The notes under the pieces: model-generated | Told to the model about the DNA's origin: nothing | What the model saw: the letters and a program-made list of their open reading frames with translations, nothing else | The model's database searches: none | NCBI GenBank assembly: GCA_015061665.1 | Contig: SUWC01000018.1 | Span: 1 to 44,280, forward strand | DNA: 44,280 nt | Source of the DNA: Lentisphaerota bacterium | Lineage (GTDB): Bacteria; Verrucomicrobiota; Kiritimatiellia; RFP12; UBA1067 | Direction of reading: 5' to 3' | Position numbers and translations under genes: made by a program | Part shown: positions 15,310 to 24,698 of the stretch, one piece after another | How the letters are laid out: every line of letters begins with the position of its first letter | Position numbering within the stretch: the first letter of the stretch is position 1

Positions 15310-18300
15310 TTACCGCAGTATTATACCGAAGCCTGCGTCTGGACCATAGTCGCCGTTCAGGTCGGCGAACTCTCCGAAACCAGAGAAAACGATCTCCGAG
15401 ACCGTGCTCGACACTGGGAACGCGGTGTTTCCGTCCGCGTCGGACAGTTCGCCCCATCCCGAGCCGCCGAGAACCGAGTAGGATATGGTCGGACGCGCGG
15501 TCCTGAAGTTCAGCACAAGCCTGAGCCTGTAGTTGACCTCCTCGGCAGGGGCTACTCCCGCATTCGAGACCTCGCGCCATTGGCTCCCGTCGTACATGCA
15601 GAAGACATAGCTCCTGTCCGGCTTCCTCGCAATCGTGAACGCGGCGAGCCCAGCAGGCTCTAGGTCCGCGAAGTCGACTGCATCGGGGAAGCATGCCGTC
15701 ATCTCTATAACTGACGTCCGACGCGACTTCTGCGCCTCCGATGGAGCGAACACAAGCTCGTCGCCCTTCTTCAGATCGCCCCTGACGTCGACATACCCGT
15801 ACCCAAGACGGCTCGCAACGGTCCCAGTCGCTCCGCCCAACGCGGAAAACGAGCCACGGAACGCAGAGGAGTCCACTGTCGTCACGTCGGTGCCGCGCGC
15901 AATGTTCTGAACCGACGCGTCGAACCACTTTGCCGCGCGGCCTGTCTCCGGCGTGAAGGCTGCTCCGCCCGACTCGCCCGAGGCGGAGGCGGTGAGCGTC
16001 ACCGCGCCCGTCCCGGAAAAGTCGAAGTTTCCGACTACGACACGGTCCCCAAGCTCCGGACGATTCGCGGCGACCCAGCTCCTGCGGTCGCGCACAAGCG
16101 TGATTGTGTCCTTCGCGTCGACAACCGTTCCTCCCGGGAGCGTTCCGGAAACGCCGCCGGAAAGCGTCCATCCGCTGAGGTCGAGCGCGTCGATCCCGCT
16201 GTTGTAAAGTATTAGCTCGTCATCCGTCTTGCCGACCAGCTGCAGGTCTGCGCCGAACGCGGCGGCAGGAAGCTGAGCATCGGGAATGCCGGCCGAAAGC
16301 TCCGCTGAGTATCCGATCCCCTTCGCGGTGTTGTGGATCGAATGAGTCTCGTAGAGGTGACGACGGCGAGGGACGATGTAGTTGACCCAAAGATCCTCCA
16401 CCCCCTGGTCGTGCGTGATCTTCCCCGTCCAGCAAAACGTCCCCGTCTTAGTCCAGAACGTACCAGGGCCTGCGGGATTGCTCTCGTGCGCGCGCCACTT
16501 CTCGTAGTCTAGGATCGCGCACCCGTACGTGGCGTTCGTTATCGCTACGACGTACTGCCACGCCTTCGTCTCCTCCTTCGGGGTTCCGGGAGCGCCGAGC
16601 CATTCGTCCATGAGCGAGCGCAGGCGGCGCAGGTAGATGCGGCGGAACTTCGTGGACTGCAAAATCGCCTCAAACGCATAGTTGGGACGATCCTCCGCGC
16701 TTCCGTCGGACTTGTGGCTGAGTATCCGCATCCCGCCGAAGAACGGATGCGCCTTGTGGCTGTCGATCTCTGCGTACGGATTTGCCATAACGGTGCCAGG
16801 CGTTATCTTCGTGCCGTTCCACTGTCCGTAGTATATGTGGCCCCAGCTCTGGTTCATGTCGTAGGCAAGCGGCTTCCAAGTGCCGGTGCCGTTAAGGTCT
16901 CCGTAGGTCGAGAGGTTCGCCCAGGTGTCGTCGCACTCCATGGTTATGCGCGTGGCGGCCATGTAGTTTATCCACGCAGGGAGGTCGAAGCTCTCCACCA
17001 CGGCGCGGCTGACCGCCGCCTGGTCGTCCACTCCCTTGACGAGCGAAGAGCCGAAGCCGGAGGTCCACGCCACGAGCGGCGCATACGCCTTGGCCGTCGT
17101 CTCCTCGCCGTCGTCCGGCGTCTTCTTCTCGCATGTCACCGTGCTTCCAGCGAGCCTGTCGCCGCTGCGGGTCGGCGCAAGCGTTCCCGAGTTCTTGTAG
17201 CCGTAGCCGTACTCGTCGAACTCGTACCAGTCCTCTATCATCTCGTCCGAGAACCGGTTGGAGTGGAACGCGAGCTGGTAGAACGCGCCGTTGAGGTTAA
17301 CTCGGACGGGATAGTGGAACGGAGCGTATCCGCCCGATTCGCGGATGAGGTGGAACGCAAGCGACTGGCGCACGTACGCGGGGTCGCAGTATTCGGCCAC
17401 AAGGCTCGTCTTGCGCGTCTCTATCGAGCGGAACTTCTCGTTCTGCTCAAGCTCGTTTACGCACTTCATCGGCTGGCACTTCGAGAAGCGGAATCCATGC
17501 GACTTCTTGCGGAAGCCGCCGGACGTATTGCCGCGGAGGTCGATGCGGACATTGTCGTAGTAGACGCCCGTCTGCGAATCGTAGATCGAGCAGCGCGCGT
17601 TGTAGGGGACGAGGGTCAGGTTCTGCTTGTCCGCGTCGACATCCATCTGCGCGAGGTTGCCTTCGCCCTCGACGAACATGTGCCACGTCTGGAGCTTCGC
17701 GTCGTCAAGTGCCCCTGGTTCGGTAATCGTGCCGTACCACGCATAGCCGTCGTCGGGATTGCGGAAGCTTGGAGATGTCCAAACGTTGCCGTCGGCGTCA
17801 GTGATCTTCGCGCGCCAGCGGATGAGGCGCCCCGGCTCGGACGGAATCGCCGACGCGGGGATCTCCGCAGACCAGACATCGCCTTTCGCCTTGTCGCGCG
17901 CTCCCTTCGTCATTGGAACGCTGTTCGTAACGCCGAAATCGCAGCAGTATTCAAGCGCAACCGAGGTGATGGCGTCGCCTGACATCGCCGAGCCCGAAAA
18001 CGGATTCACCGCCATAGAGACCGAGTATGGAACGCCGCTCGTGGCCACCGCAGTCTGGGCGAGGTCGGAAAAATCGTGCTTAACGCCGTAGAGCGGCCCG
18101 ACGTTGGGTCCGTACGGAACCGACTCGCCGCCAAAGACAATGTTCCAGGCATATCGCGTATCTACCGACCAGTCGCGCTCGAACGTCGCGCCGTCTTTTA
18201 TGTCCACTGGAATCGCCACTGCGTCGACTAGATTTGTCGTATCCGTCTTGTGGTAAAGCGCGAGATACGGGAACTTCTTCGGATTGACCTTGTTGGGATA

Positions 18301-18651
18301 GACCATGCGTCCATCAAGGACCTCGACGTTGCCGGAGCCACCGAGGTCCTTGCAGTTCGCATACTCCTCGCTCGTCCAGACGCGCAGAGTCTCGCCAGGC
18401 GCAAGGGAGAGCTTCGCAAGGTTCTTCTTCTTTGCGCCAGGCTCAAGCTTCTTGCCGCGGTTGACACGCACAAGTTCGTACTCGCTCAGCTGCGCAGCCT
18501 CGTCGCCTTTGTTGACGAGCTCAACCCAGCCGGACTCCCTGCCCGTCTCGTCCAGAACCCCCGGCCTCGGACAGACTGCGTTGATGCGGACATCGGCAGA
18601 CGCACAGACAGCGGCAAGACCGAGCAGCGCAACGATTCCGAACTTGTGCAT
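15310..18651 (-). CDS. Secreted CotH-kinase/lamin-tail-domain protein
   Basis: 1113 residues with a signal peptide (cut after about residue 19, CASA). A lamin-tail-type beta domain follows (about 20-150, ESGWVELVNKGDEAAQLSEY). The central CotH-like kinase region (about 330-760) has DLRGNTSGGFRKKSHGF and LAYDMNQSWG, where the acidic and basic residues fit the atypical protein kinase fold seen in spore-coat CotH. A second lamin-tail domain lies near 820-890 (ELILYNSGIDALDLSGWTL). A C-terminal beta region ends in GFGIILR. CotH proteins phosphorylate exported proteins or occur in large surface proteins. An AAAGGAG site precedes the ATG, and the gene lies 15 bp after the giant beta-helix gene. Confidence 0.82.
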   Translation of the reverse strand: MHKFGIVALLGLAAVCASADVRINAVCPRPGVLDETGRESGWVELVNKGDEAAQLSEYELVRVNRGKKLEPGAKKKNLAKLSLAPGETLRVWTSEEYANCKDLGGSGNVEVLDGRMVYPNKVNPKKFPYLALYHKTDTTNLVDAVAIPVDIKDGATFERDWSVDTRYAWNIVFGGESVPYGPNVGPLYGVKHDFSDLAQTAVATSGVPYSVSMAVNPFSGSAMSGDAITSVALEYCCDFGVTNSVPMTKGARDKAKGDVWSAEIPASAIPSEPGRLIRWRAKITDADGNVWTSPSFRNPDDGYAWYGTITEPGALDDAKLQTWHMFVEGEGNLAQMDVDADKQNLTLVPYNARCSIYDSQTGVYYDNVRIDLRGNTSGGFRKKSHGFRFSKCQPMKCVNELEQNEKFRSIETRKTSLVAEYCDPAYVRQSLAFHLIRESGGYAPFHYPVRVNLNGAFYQLAFHSNRFSDEMIEDWYEFDEYGYGYKNSGTLAPTRSGDRLAGSTVTCEKKTPDDGEETTAKAYAPLVAWTSGFGSSLVKGVDDQAAVSRAVVESFDLPAWINYMAATRITMECDDTWANLSTYGDLNGTGTWKPLAYDMNQSWGHIYYGQWNGTKITPGTVMANPYAEIDSHKAHPFFGGMRILSHKSDGSAEDRPNYAFEAILQSTKFRRIYLRRLRSLMDEWLGAPGTPKEETKAWQYVVAITNATYGCAILDYEKWRAHESNPAGPGTFWTKTGTFCWTGKITHDQGVEDLWVNYIVPRRRHLYETHSIHNTAKGIGYSAELSAGIPDAQLPAAAFGADLQLVGKTDDELILYNSGIDALDLSGWTLSGGVSGTLPGGTVVDAKDTITLVRDRRSWVAANRPELGDRVVVGNFDFSGTGAVTLTASASGESGGAAFTPETGRAAKWFDASVQNIARGTDVTTVDSSAFRGSFSALGGATGTVASRLGYGYVDVRGDLKKGDELVFAPSEAQKSRRTSVIEMTACFPDAVDFADLEPAGLAAFTIARKPDRSYVFCMYDGSQWREVSNAGVAPAEEVNYRLRLVLNFRTARPTISYSVLGGSGWGELSDADGNTAFPVSSTVSEIVFSGFGEFADLNGDYGPDAGFGIILR

Positions 18652-18666
18652 GGGCAGCGCTCCTTT

Positions 18667-21600
18667 CTATCGGAGTGAGATGACAAAGCCCTTCTTGTGG
18701 AACTCCGCCACAAGCTGATACGTCGGGCTTCCCTCTTCCGTCTCGGCGGGGATTTCCCTCACGACCAGCTTCCACTTGCCGCGCTCGTTGTCGGCATTTT
18801 CCAATGTCGGCAGCGGACCGGAAATCGGATTGGCAACCGTAAGCGCGACATATTCGGCGGAAAGATCGGTGAGCGCGGTCTCTGAGGTGAAGCGGAACTT
18901 TACGCCATCATTCAACGTCAGGTTGTTCACCTTTCCGTTGCCGTTCCCGCCTATTGTCGCGCCGGAAAGGCAGGTGAGATTGTAGTCGTCGTTGTTGTTC
19001 ATTATCCATGTGACGCCGGACTCAATCGTGATGTTGCCTGTCAAGACGTTCGCGTCGCTTGACACCAAAAACGTCCCGCCTTTGACAGTGCCGTTGTTTT
19101 TATTAAACTCGTAGTTTATGCCGTGCATTTCAATTGTGCCGGTAAGGTTTTCAAACGTGCAACCATCAAACTTAATGGATCGCGCATTCGAACCTTTCTG
19201 ATAGATTGTGAGTTTCCCGCTACCGGAGATGTCCCCGTTGATTTTGACATGAGCTCCCATATTGCCACGTGACTTCTGGTTCCACCAGATGCTGGAAGTA
19301 CCATCTGCCAATACCACGTCTCTCAGATTCTCCTCTGCGGCATCATTGCCGAAGCGCTCGATTGTGCCGCCGGCCATCTTCAGTGTCGCACCGCCGAAAA
19401 TCGCCCCGCCGTTAAGGTAGTTGGCATCGTCGAATTGCGAGCCTTCGCCAAGGACAACCGTGCCTGCGAAGTTTTTAAACAATTCAGGATTGTTAAGAGT
19501 AAGCTTGGCGTTCTTTATCTCGACCTCGCCAGTGCCGTCAATCTTGTAGGACGGTGTCCAGTCCTTCTCACGGACAAGCTTTCCGTTGACGGTGCTGTCC
19601 ATGTGAAGTGAAGTGAGCAGATTGACCGTTCCATCCGCAAACAGCGCCTTGCTGACATCGACATCGCCCTCAAGCGTGCGTTCGAGCGCGACATCCAGAT
19701 TCAGCGGGCCTTCCGCGTCGCCTGCGAAGCCGACCACGCCCTTGACCGAAAGTTCGGCAGGAGCGAACGTGCCGTGGCCCTTGATGAGCGCGTATGAGTT
19801 CTCGCCCGTCACCTCGACATCGACGCCAAGCGGCGCGACTTCGGAATTGACGAGGACCGTCTGGACGGTATTGTCCTCGGTAATAACGAACGCCGCGCGA
19901 TCCTTTTCAGTGAACGCCCTGACAGTTCCGCTCGTCTCGCCCTTCCATGTGTCGGCGGCGGTCCACTCTCCGCCGTCGGTGTTAATGACCAATCTTTCAA
20001 GACCAGACACAGTAACCTTGAGAACATTGTTTTCGACCGTATAGGCAAGAGTCGCGACACCCGGCAGGCCGACAATGTCAACGTTGTCGGACGTAATGGT
20101 CGTGTCGACAAGTCCGCCGGAAAGCGTGACAAGATCATAGCTGCCGTTCACGCTTATTCCGCCGGAGACATCAACGACAAGCGTTCCATCCGCGTCGATC
20201 TTTAGCGGCTTCTCCACCGTGCCGCCCATCGCGACGACCATGACGCCGTTGGAGGCGATCTCGAAGGAATCGATCTGCTCGAAAGTGGACGAAGCGAAGG
20301 AAATCACGCCGGTGCGGTCAGCGCCGGTGAACACAGCCTTTATCGGCTGCTCCTCTGCGGCAGGCGTCAGATTCGCAGAAAACGTCGCGGAGTATCCGCC
20401 AGATGCAAGTCCGATGCCGTTCGCGCCGACAGTCATGGGAACGTCGGCAAGCCAGTCCGCCTTGTCCGTAACAGGTGCGAAGGAGCCGCCGTTTACCGTC
20501 AGGGTCTGCGTCACGCCATCCCTGGTAGACATCGTGATGGTATCGGTGTGGAATGTTCCGCCGTTAAGCTGCATAGCAGCAGATGTTCCCGTGTCGTTGT
20601 TGAAGCAGAGATCCTGCCCAGCTGGAACGTATATGTCGCCGCCAGTCATGTTCAGCGTGCCCGAGCCGCGCCATGCGATGTGAAACCTCTTGCCGCAGTT
20701 CACCGTGCCGCCCTGCATGTTGAAAGTACCGACGGCATTTGCGTTGCCGCCGACAACGATATCCTGGTCGCTGTCCGTTGCAAGCGTGCCGCCCGTCATT
20801 GTAAATGTCGCATTGCAACCGCTGCTTGTGTGGCTGAAATGCGAGCCGATCCAGAGCTTCCTCGGGGTGAAGGTGCCGCCCGAAAGAGTCATATCTGCGG
20901 TCGAGCCAGTGCCACTCGCAAGGACGAATTCGTTGTCCGTGTCGAAAGTGCCGTCACTCATCGTAATCGTTGCGGAGGAGTTGGAGCCGACTGCAGCGCG
21001 TGAAAAACCGACGACTTTGATTGTTCCGCCCGAGATGTCCATCGTCGTTGTCGCAGTTCCGCTTTTGCCTTCGGCGAGCATGAGCTGTCCGCCGACTCTG
21101 AACGAGCCGCCGCTTATGTTCATTTCGGAAGTTCCCTGGTTCTCGCTGCATGTCGCGTTCGCCGCCGTGTCGACGGAGCCGCTCATCAAGTTGAACACGC
21201 CTTTGCACCCAGAATGGTTGCCCTGGCCCACGATAAACGTGTTGCTGTTCTGCCGGAACGTTCCTCCGTTTACGGTCATTGTCGCAGTGCGGCTATATCC
21301 ACCGTAGCCGATGCATGTATAGGACTGGTTGGTGAACACGCCGCCATTGAGCGTAAAATACGAATCTACGGCGCCATTGCCGATCCACAGTTCGCTGGGG
21401 AAATAATACACGCCGCCTTCAATCGTAAGGCCGCCATGATTGCCCGTACCGACGTTGATTGCCTTTCCCCACTTGCTGCTTGTGAATGTCGTTGAAAGGC
21501 CCGCATCGGAATCCGCGCCCTCCTCCACGCGCCAGACAATGTCAGGCTTTTCCGCGTTCTCGATCCATATTCCGTCAGAAAGCGAAACGTGGTTCGTGAA

Positions 21601-21828
21601 AGTCACGATAATCGGGGTTGGTTCGTCTGGCAATTGGGCAACTTGTCCGCCGCCGAAAACCCAGTTGCCGGAGCCATTGCCTGCCCCCCAGTTGGCGGTG
21701 TCGGTCCAGTCAGTGGTTGCCCCTCCGCCCGTCCAGTGCCTGTCGGCCCAGGCCGGGGATACGGCTCCAAGCGCAACGATTGCAGCCGATAGCGACAATG
21801 TTTTCAACGATTGGTGTTTCCTGCACAT
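18667..21828 (-). CDS. Large exported beta-helix (autotransporter-type repeat) protein
   Basis: 1053 residues from the ATG at 21828, picked for the AAAGGA site nine bases upstream and the signal peptide it opens (MCRKHQSLKTLSL to VSPAWA). The mature part begins RHWTGGGATTDW, typical of passengers with autotransporter-associated strands. Dozens of beta-helix turns such as TMSGGTF, NLMSGSV and TFTMTGGTL fill residues 90-500. A second glycine-rich region lies near 620-1010. There is no C-terminal beta-barrel, so it is not a classical autotransporter. The protein ends in HKKGFVISLR. It is probably a surface or secreted scaffold and leads the operon with the CotH protein. Confidence 0.8.
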   Translation of the reverse strand: MCRKHQSLKTLSLSAAIVALGAVSPAWADRHWTGGGATTDWTDTANWGAGNGSGNWVFGGGQVAQLPDEPTPIIVTFTNHVSLSDGIWIENAEKPDIVWRVEEGADSDAGLSTTFTSSKWGKAINVGTGNHGGLTIEGGVYYFPSELWIGNGAVDSYFTLNGGVFTNQSYTCIGYGGYSRTATMTVNGGTFRQNSNTFIVGQGNHSGCKGVFNLMSGSVDTAANATCSENQGTSEMNISGGSFRVGGQLMLAEGKSGTATTTMDISGGTIKVVGFSRAAVGSNSSATITMSDGTFDTDNEFVLASGTGSTADMTLSGGTFTPRKLWIGSHFSHTSSGCNATFTMTGGTLATDSDQDIVVGGNANAVGTFNMQGGTVNCGKRFHIAWRGSGTLNMTGGDIYVPAGQDLCFNNDTGTSAAMQLNGGTFHTDTITMSTRDGVTQTLTVNGGSFAPVTDKADWLADVPMTVGANGIGLASGGYSATFSANLTPAAEEQPIKAVFTGADRTGVISFASSTFEQIDSFEIASNGVMVVAMGGTVEKPLKIDADGTLVVDVSGGISVNGSYDLVTLSGGLVDTTITSDNVDIVGLPGVATLAYTVENNVLKVTVSGLERLVINTDGGEWTAADTWKGETSGTVRAFTEKDRAAFVITEDNTVQTVLVNSEVAPLGVDVEVTGENSYALIKGHGTFAPAELSVKGVVGFAGDAEGPLNLDVALERTLEGDVDVSKALFADGTVNLLTSLHMDSTVNGKLVREKDWTPSYKIDGTGEVEIKNAKLTLNNPELFKNFAGTVVLGEGSQFDDANYLNGGAIFGGATLKMAGGTIERFGNDAAEENLRDVVLADGTSSIWWNQKSRGNMGAHVKINGDISGSGKLTIYQKGSNARSIKFDGCTFENLTGTIEMHGINYEFNKNNGTVKGGTFLVSSDANVLTGNITIESGVTWIMNNNDDYNLTCLSGATIGGNGNGKVNNLTLNDGVKFRFTSETALTDLSAEYVALTVANPISGPLPTLENADNERGKWKLVVREIPAETEEGSPTYQLVAEFHKKGFVISLR

Positions 21829-21862
21829 TTCGAACAATCCTTTCGATGTTAAATACGGTACT

Positions 21863-21871
21863 ATTTTAGCA
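21863..21871 (-). promoter_or_regulatory. Extended -10 for the beta-helix/CotH operon
   Basis: Minus-strand TGC-TAAAAT (hexamer 21863-21868) lies 34 bases before the ATG at 21828. The leader includes an AAAGGA ribosome-binding site, unlike the leaderless promoters elsewhere in the window. Confidence 0.5.
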
Positions 21872-21920
21872 AACCAGAGGCGGTCATACCACCCCACAAT
21901 TGGGGGATATAGTCGTTAGT

Positions 21921-21970
21921 CGATAGTTGGCTATCGATAAATGGTTTGGAGACGCGGCTTCCAGCCGCGT
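21921..21970. repeat. Two small palindromes
   Basis: CGATAG-TTGG-CTATCG (21921-21936) and ACGCGGCT-TCC-AGCCGCGT (21952-21970) are perfect short hairpins in the gene-free stretch 21872-22535. Confidence 0.7.
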
Positions 21971-22021
21971 TGTGATTGTAAGTGGGCTGTATTAGGGGAA
22001 TGGGGAAGAGGGTAATTTCAC

Positions 22022-22069
22022 AATTCCGCTATTCCACAATTCCAGAATCCCAGAATTCCACAATCCTAC
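22022..22069. repeat. Octamer tandem repeat, six units
   Basis: Six consecutive 8-bp units of the form AATTCCAC/AATTCCAG, with one or two mismatches per unit. Confidence 0.8.
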
Positions 22070-22081
22070 CCGCTCTTCACA

Positions 22082-22199
22082 GGGCAGCACGGGAGGTGAG
22101 TGGCAGTCAGCTCCCGAGGTGGGCATAGGGTAGCTCGCTTGGTGGGAGGTGGGCAGCTCGCGAGGTGGGTAGTGGGCAGCTCACGAGGTAGATGCGGGA
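22082..22199. repeat. Degenerate ~23-bp tandem repeats
   Basis: Four to five units around the motif GGGCAGCTCNCGAGGTGGG with variable ends. The units directly adjoin each other, so this is not a CRISPR-type array. Confidence 0.6.
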
Positions 22200-22285
22200 G
22201 GCAAAAATGTTTCAACAGCTCCGCAGCTATCTGCGAGGCAGGTGAAAACGCCGTCCGAAGCGCGTCAAATAAGGCGATTAAAGGC

Positions 22286-22320
22286 TAGTCGTTAGTCGCT
22301 GGTCGTTAGTCGGTAGTCGC
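22286..22320. repeat. Heptamer tandem repeat, five units
   Basis: Five consecutive 7-bp units of TAGTCGN with one substitution in the third. A shorter relative occurs near 21911. Confidence 0.8.
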
Positions 22321-22346
22321 TAAAAGTGACTGAGCTGTTGCTATCA

Positions 22347-22493
22347 AGGGGGTCCGTCGCTCCGCGACGGACATTCACAGCGCTCGCGCAGAATCAAACA
22401 AATCGGGAGCGCGCGAGGGAAGCGAATGGGAGTGACTTGGAAGTCGACTGCGACACGACCTTTCTAGGTCCGTCGCGGAGCGACGGACCCCCT
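22347..22493. mobile_element. 147-bp palindromic element with 26-bp inverted ends
   Basis: Perfect 26-bp inverted repeats at 22347-22372 and 22468-22493 enclose 95 bp. Each end is itself a hairpin, GTCCGTCGC-TCC-GCGACGGAC. There is no coding capacity and I see no target duplication. It is probably a small non-autonomous repeat; it could also act as a terminator structure between the converging ends. Confidence 0.65.
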
Positions 22494-22535
22494 GCAAGTT
22501 TAGCCGTTCATCCGACTGCTCAACGCCCTCGGCCG

Positions 22536-22859
22536 TCACTGCGCACACTTTGAGATGGGTGCAGGGCCAGCGGCAGCTGGAATGTGCTTCGTCTCAAGGA
22601 CCTTGCGTGCGCGGAAGCCGCCCCAGACGAACGGGCGCCACGGCTTTATCCCCTTCACGACCTTAACGACGCGGTCCGACGAATCGAGAAACGCCGCGTC
22701 GATCGGAAACGACATGAAGAACGTGTGGATGCAGTTGCACTTCTCGATGAGCATCCCCTCGCCTGGTCCCAGGTCGCGCGTTCCGATGAGACCGCGCATC
22801 CGCTCGAGCATCGTCCGCGCGACCTTCGCCCTCACGCCGTTGACGACCACCTCGTTCAC
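22536..22859 (-). CDS. DUF192 family protein
   Basis: 107 residues. The family signature is clear: ERMRGLIGTRDLGPGEGMLI, CIHTFFMSFPIDAAFLD and a VVKVVKGIKPW block. DUF192 proteins are small beta-folds of unknown biochemical role, often exported; this one has no signal peptide. Its ATG overlaps the truA stop by 4 bp, making it the last gene of the NusG-led operon. The last ten residues are less conserved. Confidence 0.9.
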   Translation of the reverse strand: MNEVVVNGVRAKVARTMLERMRGLIGTRDLGPGEGMLIEKCNCIHTFFMSFPIDAAFLDSSDRVVKVVKGIKPWRPFVWGGFRARKVLETKHIPAAAGPAPISKCAQ

Positions 22860-23626
22860 GGGAAGTTCCTGTAGAAGACCTTCTGGAGGAAAAGTCCGCG
22901 CGAAGGAGCCGTCTCGACTCGCGCGGTGCGCGGCGTTTTCGCCGCGAGCAGCTCCGCTACGGCCTCGGGCTTCTCGTTGCCCTTTCCGACGGCTATGAGG
23001 AACCCGACCATCGAGCGCACCTGCTTGTAGAGAAAGCCGTCGCCCCGCACGATGAAGACGATGCGGGGACCGGCCTTCGTGATCTCGAACGAAAAGATGT
23101 TGCGGACCGTCGTCTCAAGGACCCGGTTCGGATTCGCGGCGAACGAGACGAAGTCGTGCTTGCCGACGAAATAAGAAGCCGCCCTGCGCATGGCCTCGAC
23201 GTCAAGCGGACGGTGGCAGAACGTCCAGTAGAGCGCAAGGTGCGGCGGCATGATGTCCGCCTGGTATAGCTGATAGCGGTACTCCTTGCCAAGCGCGGAA
23301 AGGCGCGCGTCGAAGTCCTCGGACGCATACGCCGCGCGCAGTATGCGCACAGAGTCCGGCATGCGCGAATTGGCCGCCTTCACGAGGTTCTTCGGGGGAA
23401 TCGGCTTCGTCAGGCGGAAGTGCGCGACGAAGCCCTTGGCGTGGACTCCTGCGTCAGTGCGCGAGCTTCCGTATACGCGGACAGGTCCGCCCTCGAGAAA
23501 GGCAAGAGCCTCCTCGACGACCTGCTGGATGCCGAGGGCGTTTTCCTGGAACTGCCAGCCCGAGAAGTTCGTTCCGTCGTAGGCGATTTCGACCTTGTAC
23601 TTGCGCCCCTTGTCCTGCTGCGTCAT
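22856..23626 (-). CDS. truA: tRNA pseudouridine(38-40) synthase
   Basis: 256 residues, normal for TruA. It isomerises uridines 38-40 in the anticodon arm of many tRNAs. The catalytic Asp is in SSRTDAGVHAKG, with YDGTNFSGWQ near the start and FLYKQVRSMVGFL later. It overlaps manC upstream and the DUF192 gene downstream by 4 bp each. Confidence 0.96.
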   Translation of the reverse strand: MTQQDKGRKYKVEIAYDGTNFSGWQFQENALGIQQVVEEALAFLEGGPVRVYGSSRTDAGVHAKGFVAHFRLTKPIPPKNLVKAANSRMPDSVRILRAAYASEDFDARLSALGKEYRYQLYQADIMPPHLALYWTFCHRPLDVEAMRRAASYFVGKHDFVSFAANPNRVLETTVRNIFSFEITKAGPRIVFIVRGDGFLYKQVRSMVGFLIAVGKGNEKPEAVAELLAAKTPRTARVETAPSRGLFLQKVFYRNFP

Positions 23627-24639
23627 TTCCTGAAAAGCTTCTTCATGTCCGCGATGCGCGACTTGTCCGCCACCAGCACCGAATCGGGGGTTGTTATCAC
23701 GACGAGGTTCTTCACGCCGAGGAGCGATATCCTGGCGGCGCGCGCGACGCAGATGTTGGACTGCGACTCGACCACGGTGCAGGGGCCCTCGCGCACGTTC
23801 CCCCTGGAATCATGCGGGAAGTACTTGTCGAACGCGGCGAAGCTGCCTACGTCGTCCCACCCGAAGTCGCCGGGCACGACCTCTACGCCAGAACCAGGCA
23901 CCGTCGTTCGCGAGAACGGCTCCATGACCGCGAAGTCGAACGATATCTTCGGCAGCGCCTCGTAGATCCTGTCAAGGCGCGAAGGCGACACGCGCTCGCC
24001 GAAGTTCGCCTCGCTCAGCTCAGTGAGCGCGGGGGCGTAGTTCACAATGGCGGAGCGGAACACCCCCGCGCGCGCGATGAACATGCCCGCGTTCCAGAGG
24101 AAGCCCTTGCTGAGGTACTCCTTCGCCTTGTCGGAACTCGGCTTCTCGACGAACCGCTTCGTCGCGGGATCGACATAGCCGAAGCCCGTAGACGGATATG
24201 TCGGCTTGATGCCGAGCGTGACGATTCGGTGACCGGCGGCTGCGTCGATCGCCTTGCGCAGGGCGACGCGGAATCCCGCCGGGTCTGCCACCATCTGGTC
24301 GCTCGCGAAGAAGCCAAGGACCCCGTTGCCCGCTAGCGCGACGCCGAGCGCGACTGCGGCGCCCGTGTCGCGTCGCATCGGCTCTCCGACGATGTTCTCC
24401 GGCGGAACCTCGGGCAGCTCGCGCCGCGTCGCGGCCACAAGCGCGCGCGACGTGATTATGTACACGTTGCGCGGCCTGACGACGCCATTCAGACGCGTCA
24501 CGCTCTGCCGCAGAAGGCTTTCGCCTCCGAAAACGCGCAGGAACTGCTTCGGCTTCTCCGCCGTGGACAGCGGCCAGAACCGCTCGCCGGAACCCCCGGC
24601 GAGGATGATGGCCTTGAACTCTTCTGTCTTCGTCTTCAA
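23623..24639 (-). CDS. manC: Mannose-1-phosphate guanylyltransferase
   Basis: 338 residues with only the nucleotidyltransferase part, without the isomerase domain of bifunctional enzymes. It makes GDP-mannose from GTP and mannose-1-phosphate. Signature motifs are ILAGGSGERFWPLS, the FVEKP motif (RFVEKPSSDKA) and FLWNAGMFIA. The only sensible start is TTG at 24639, with AAAGGG about 12 bases upstream. GDP-mannose is the precursor of GDP-fucose, which a GT10 enzyme such as the one encoded at 43125 would use. Confidence 0.93.
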   Translation of the reverse strand: MKTKTEEFKAIILAGGSGERFWPLSTAEKPKQFLRVFGGESLLRQSVTRLNGVVRPRNVYIITSRALVAATRRELPEVPPENIVGEPMRRDTGAAVALGVALAGNGVLGFFASDQMVADPAGFRVALRKAIDAAAGHRIVTLGIKPTYPSTGFGYVDPATKRFVEKPSSDKAKEYLSKGFLWNAGMFIARAGVFRSAIVNYAPALTELSEANFGERVSPSRLDRIYEALPKISFDFAVMEPFSRTTVPGSGVEVVPGDFGWDDVGSFAAFDKYFPHDSRGNVREGPCTVVESQSNICVARAARISLLGVKNLVVITTPDSVLVADKSRIADMKKLFRK

Positions 24640-24698
24640 GTGAAACAGCCCTTTCAGTTGCAGCTTTGGATAATCGATGTCAGAGACGGACCATGCCG

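Noticed and set aside
18667-21828. Classical type V autotransporter
   Set aside because: There is no C-terminal 12-strand beta-barrel and no terminal aromatic residue; the beta-helix continues almost to the end.
22082-22199. CRISPR array
   Set aside because: Repeat units are contiguous and degenerate, with no spacers and no cas genes nearby.
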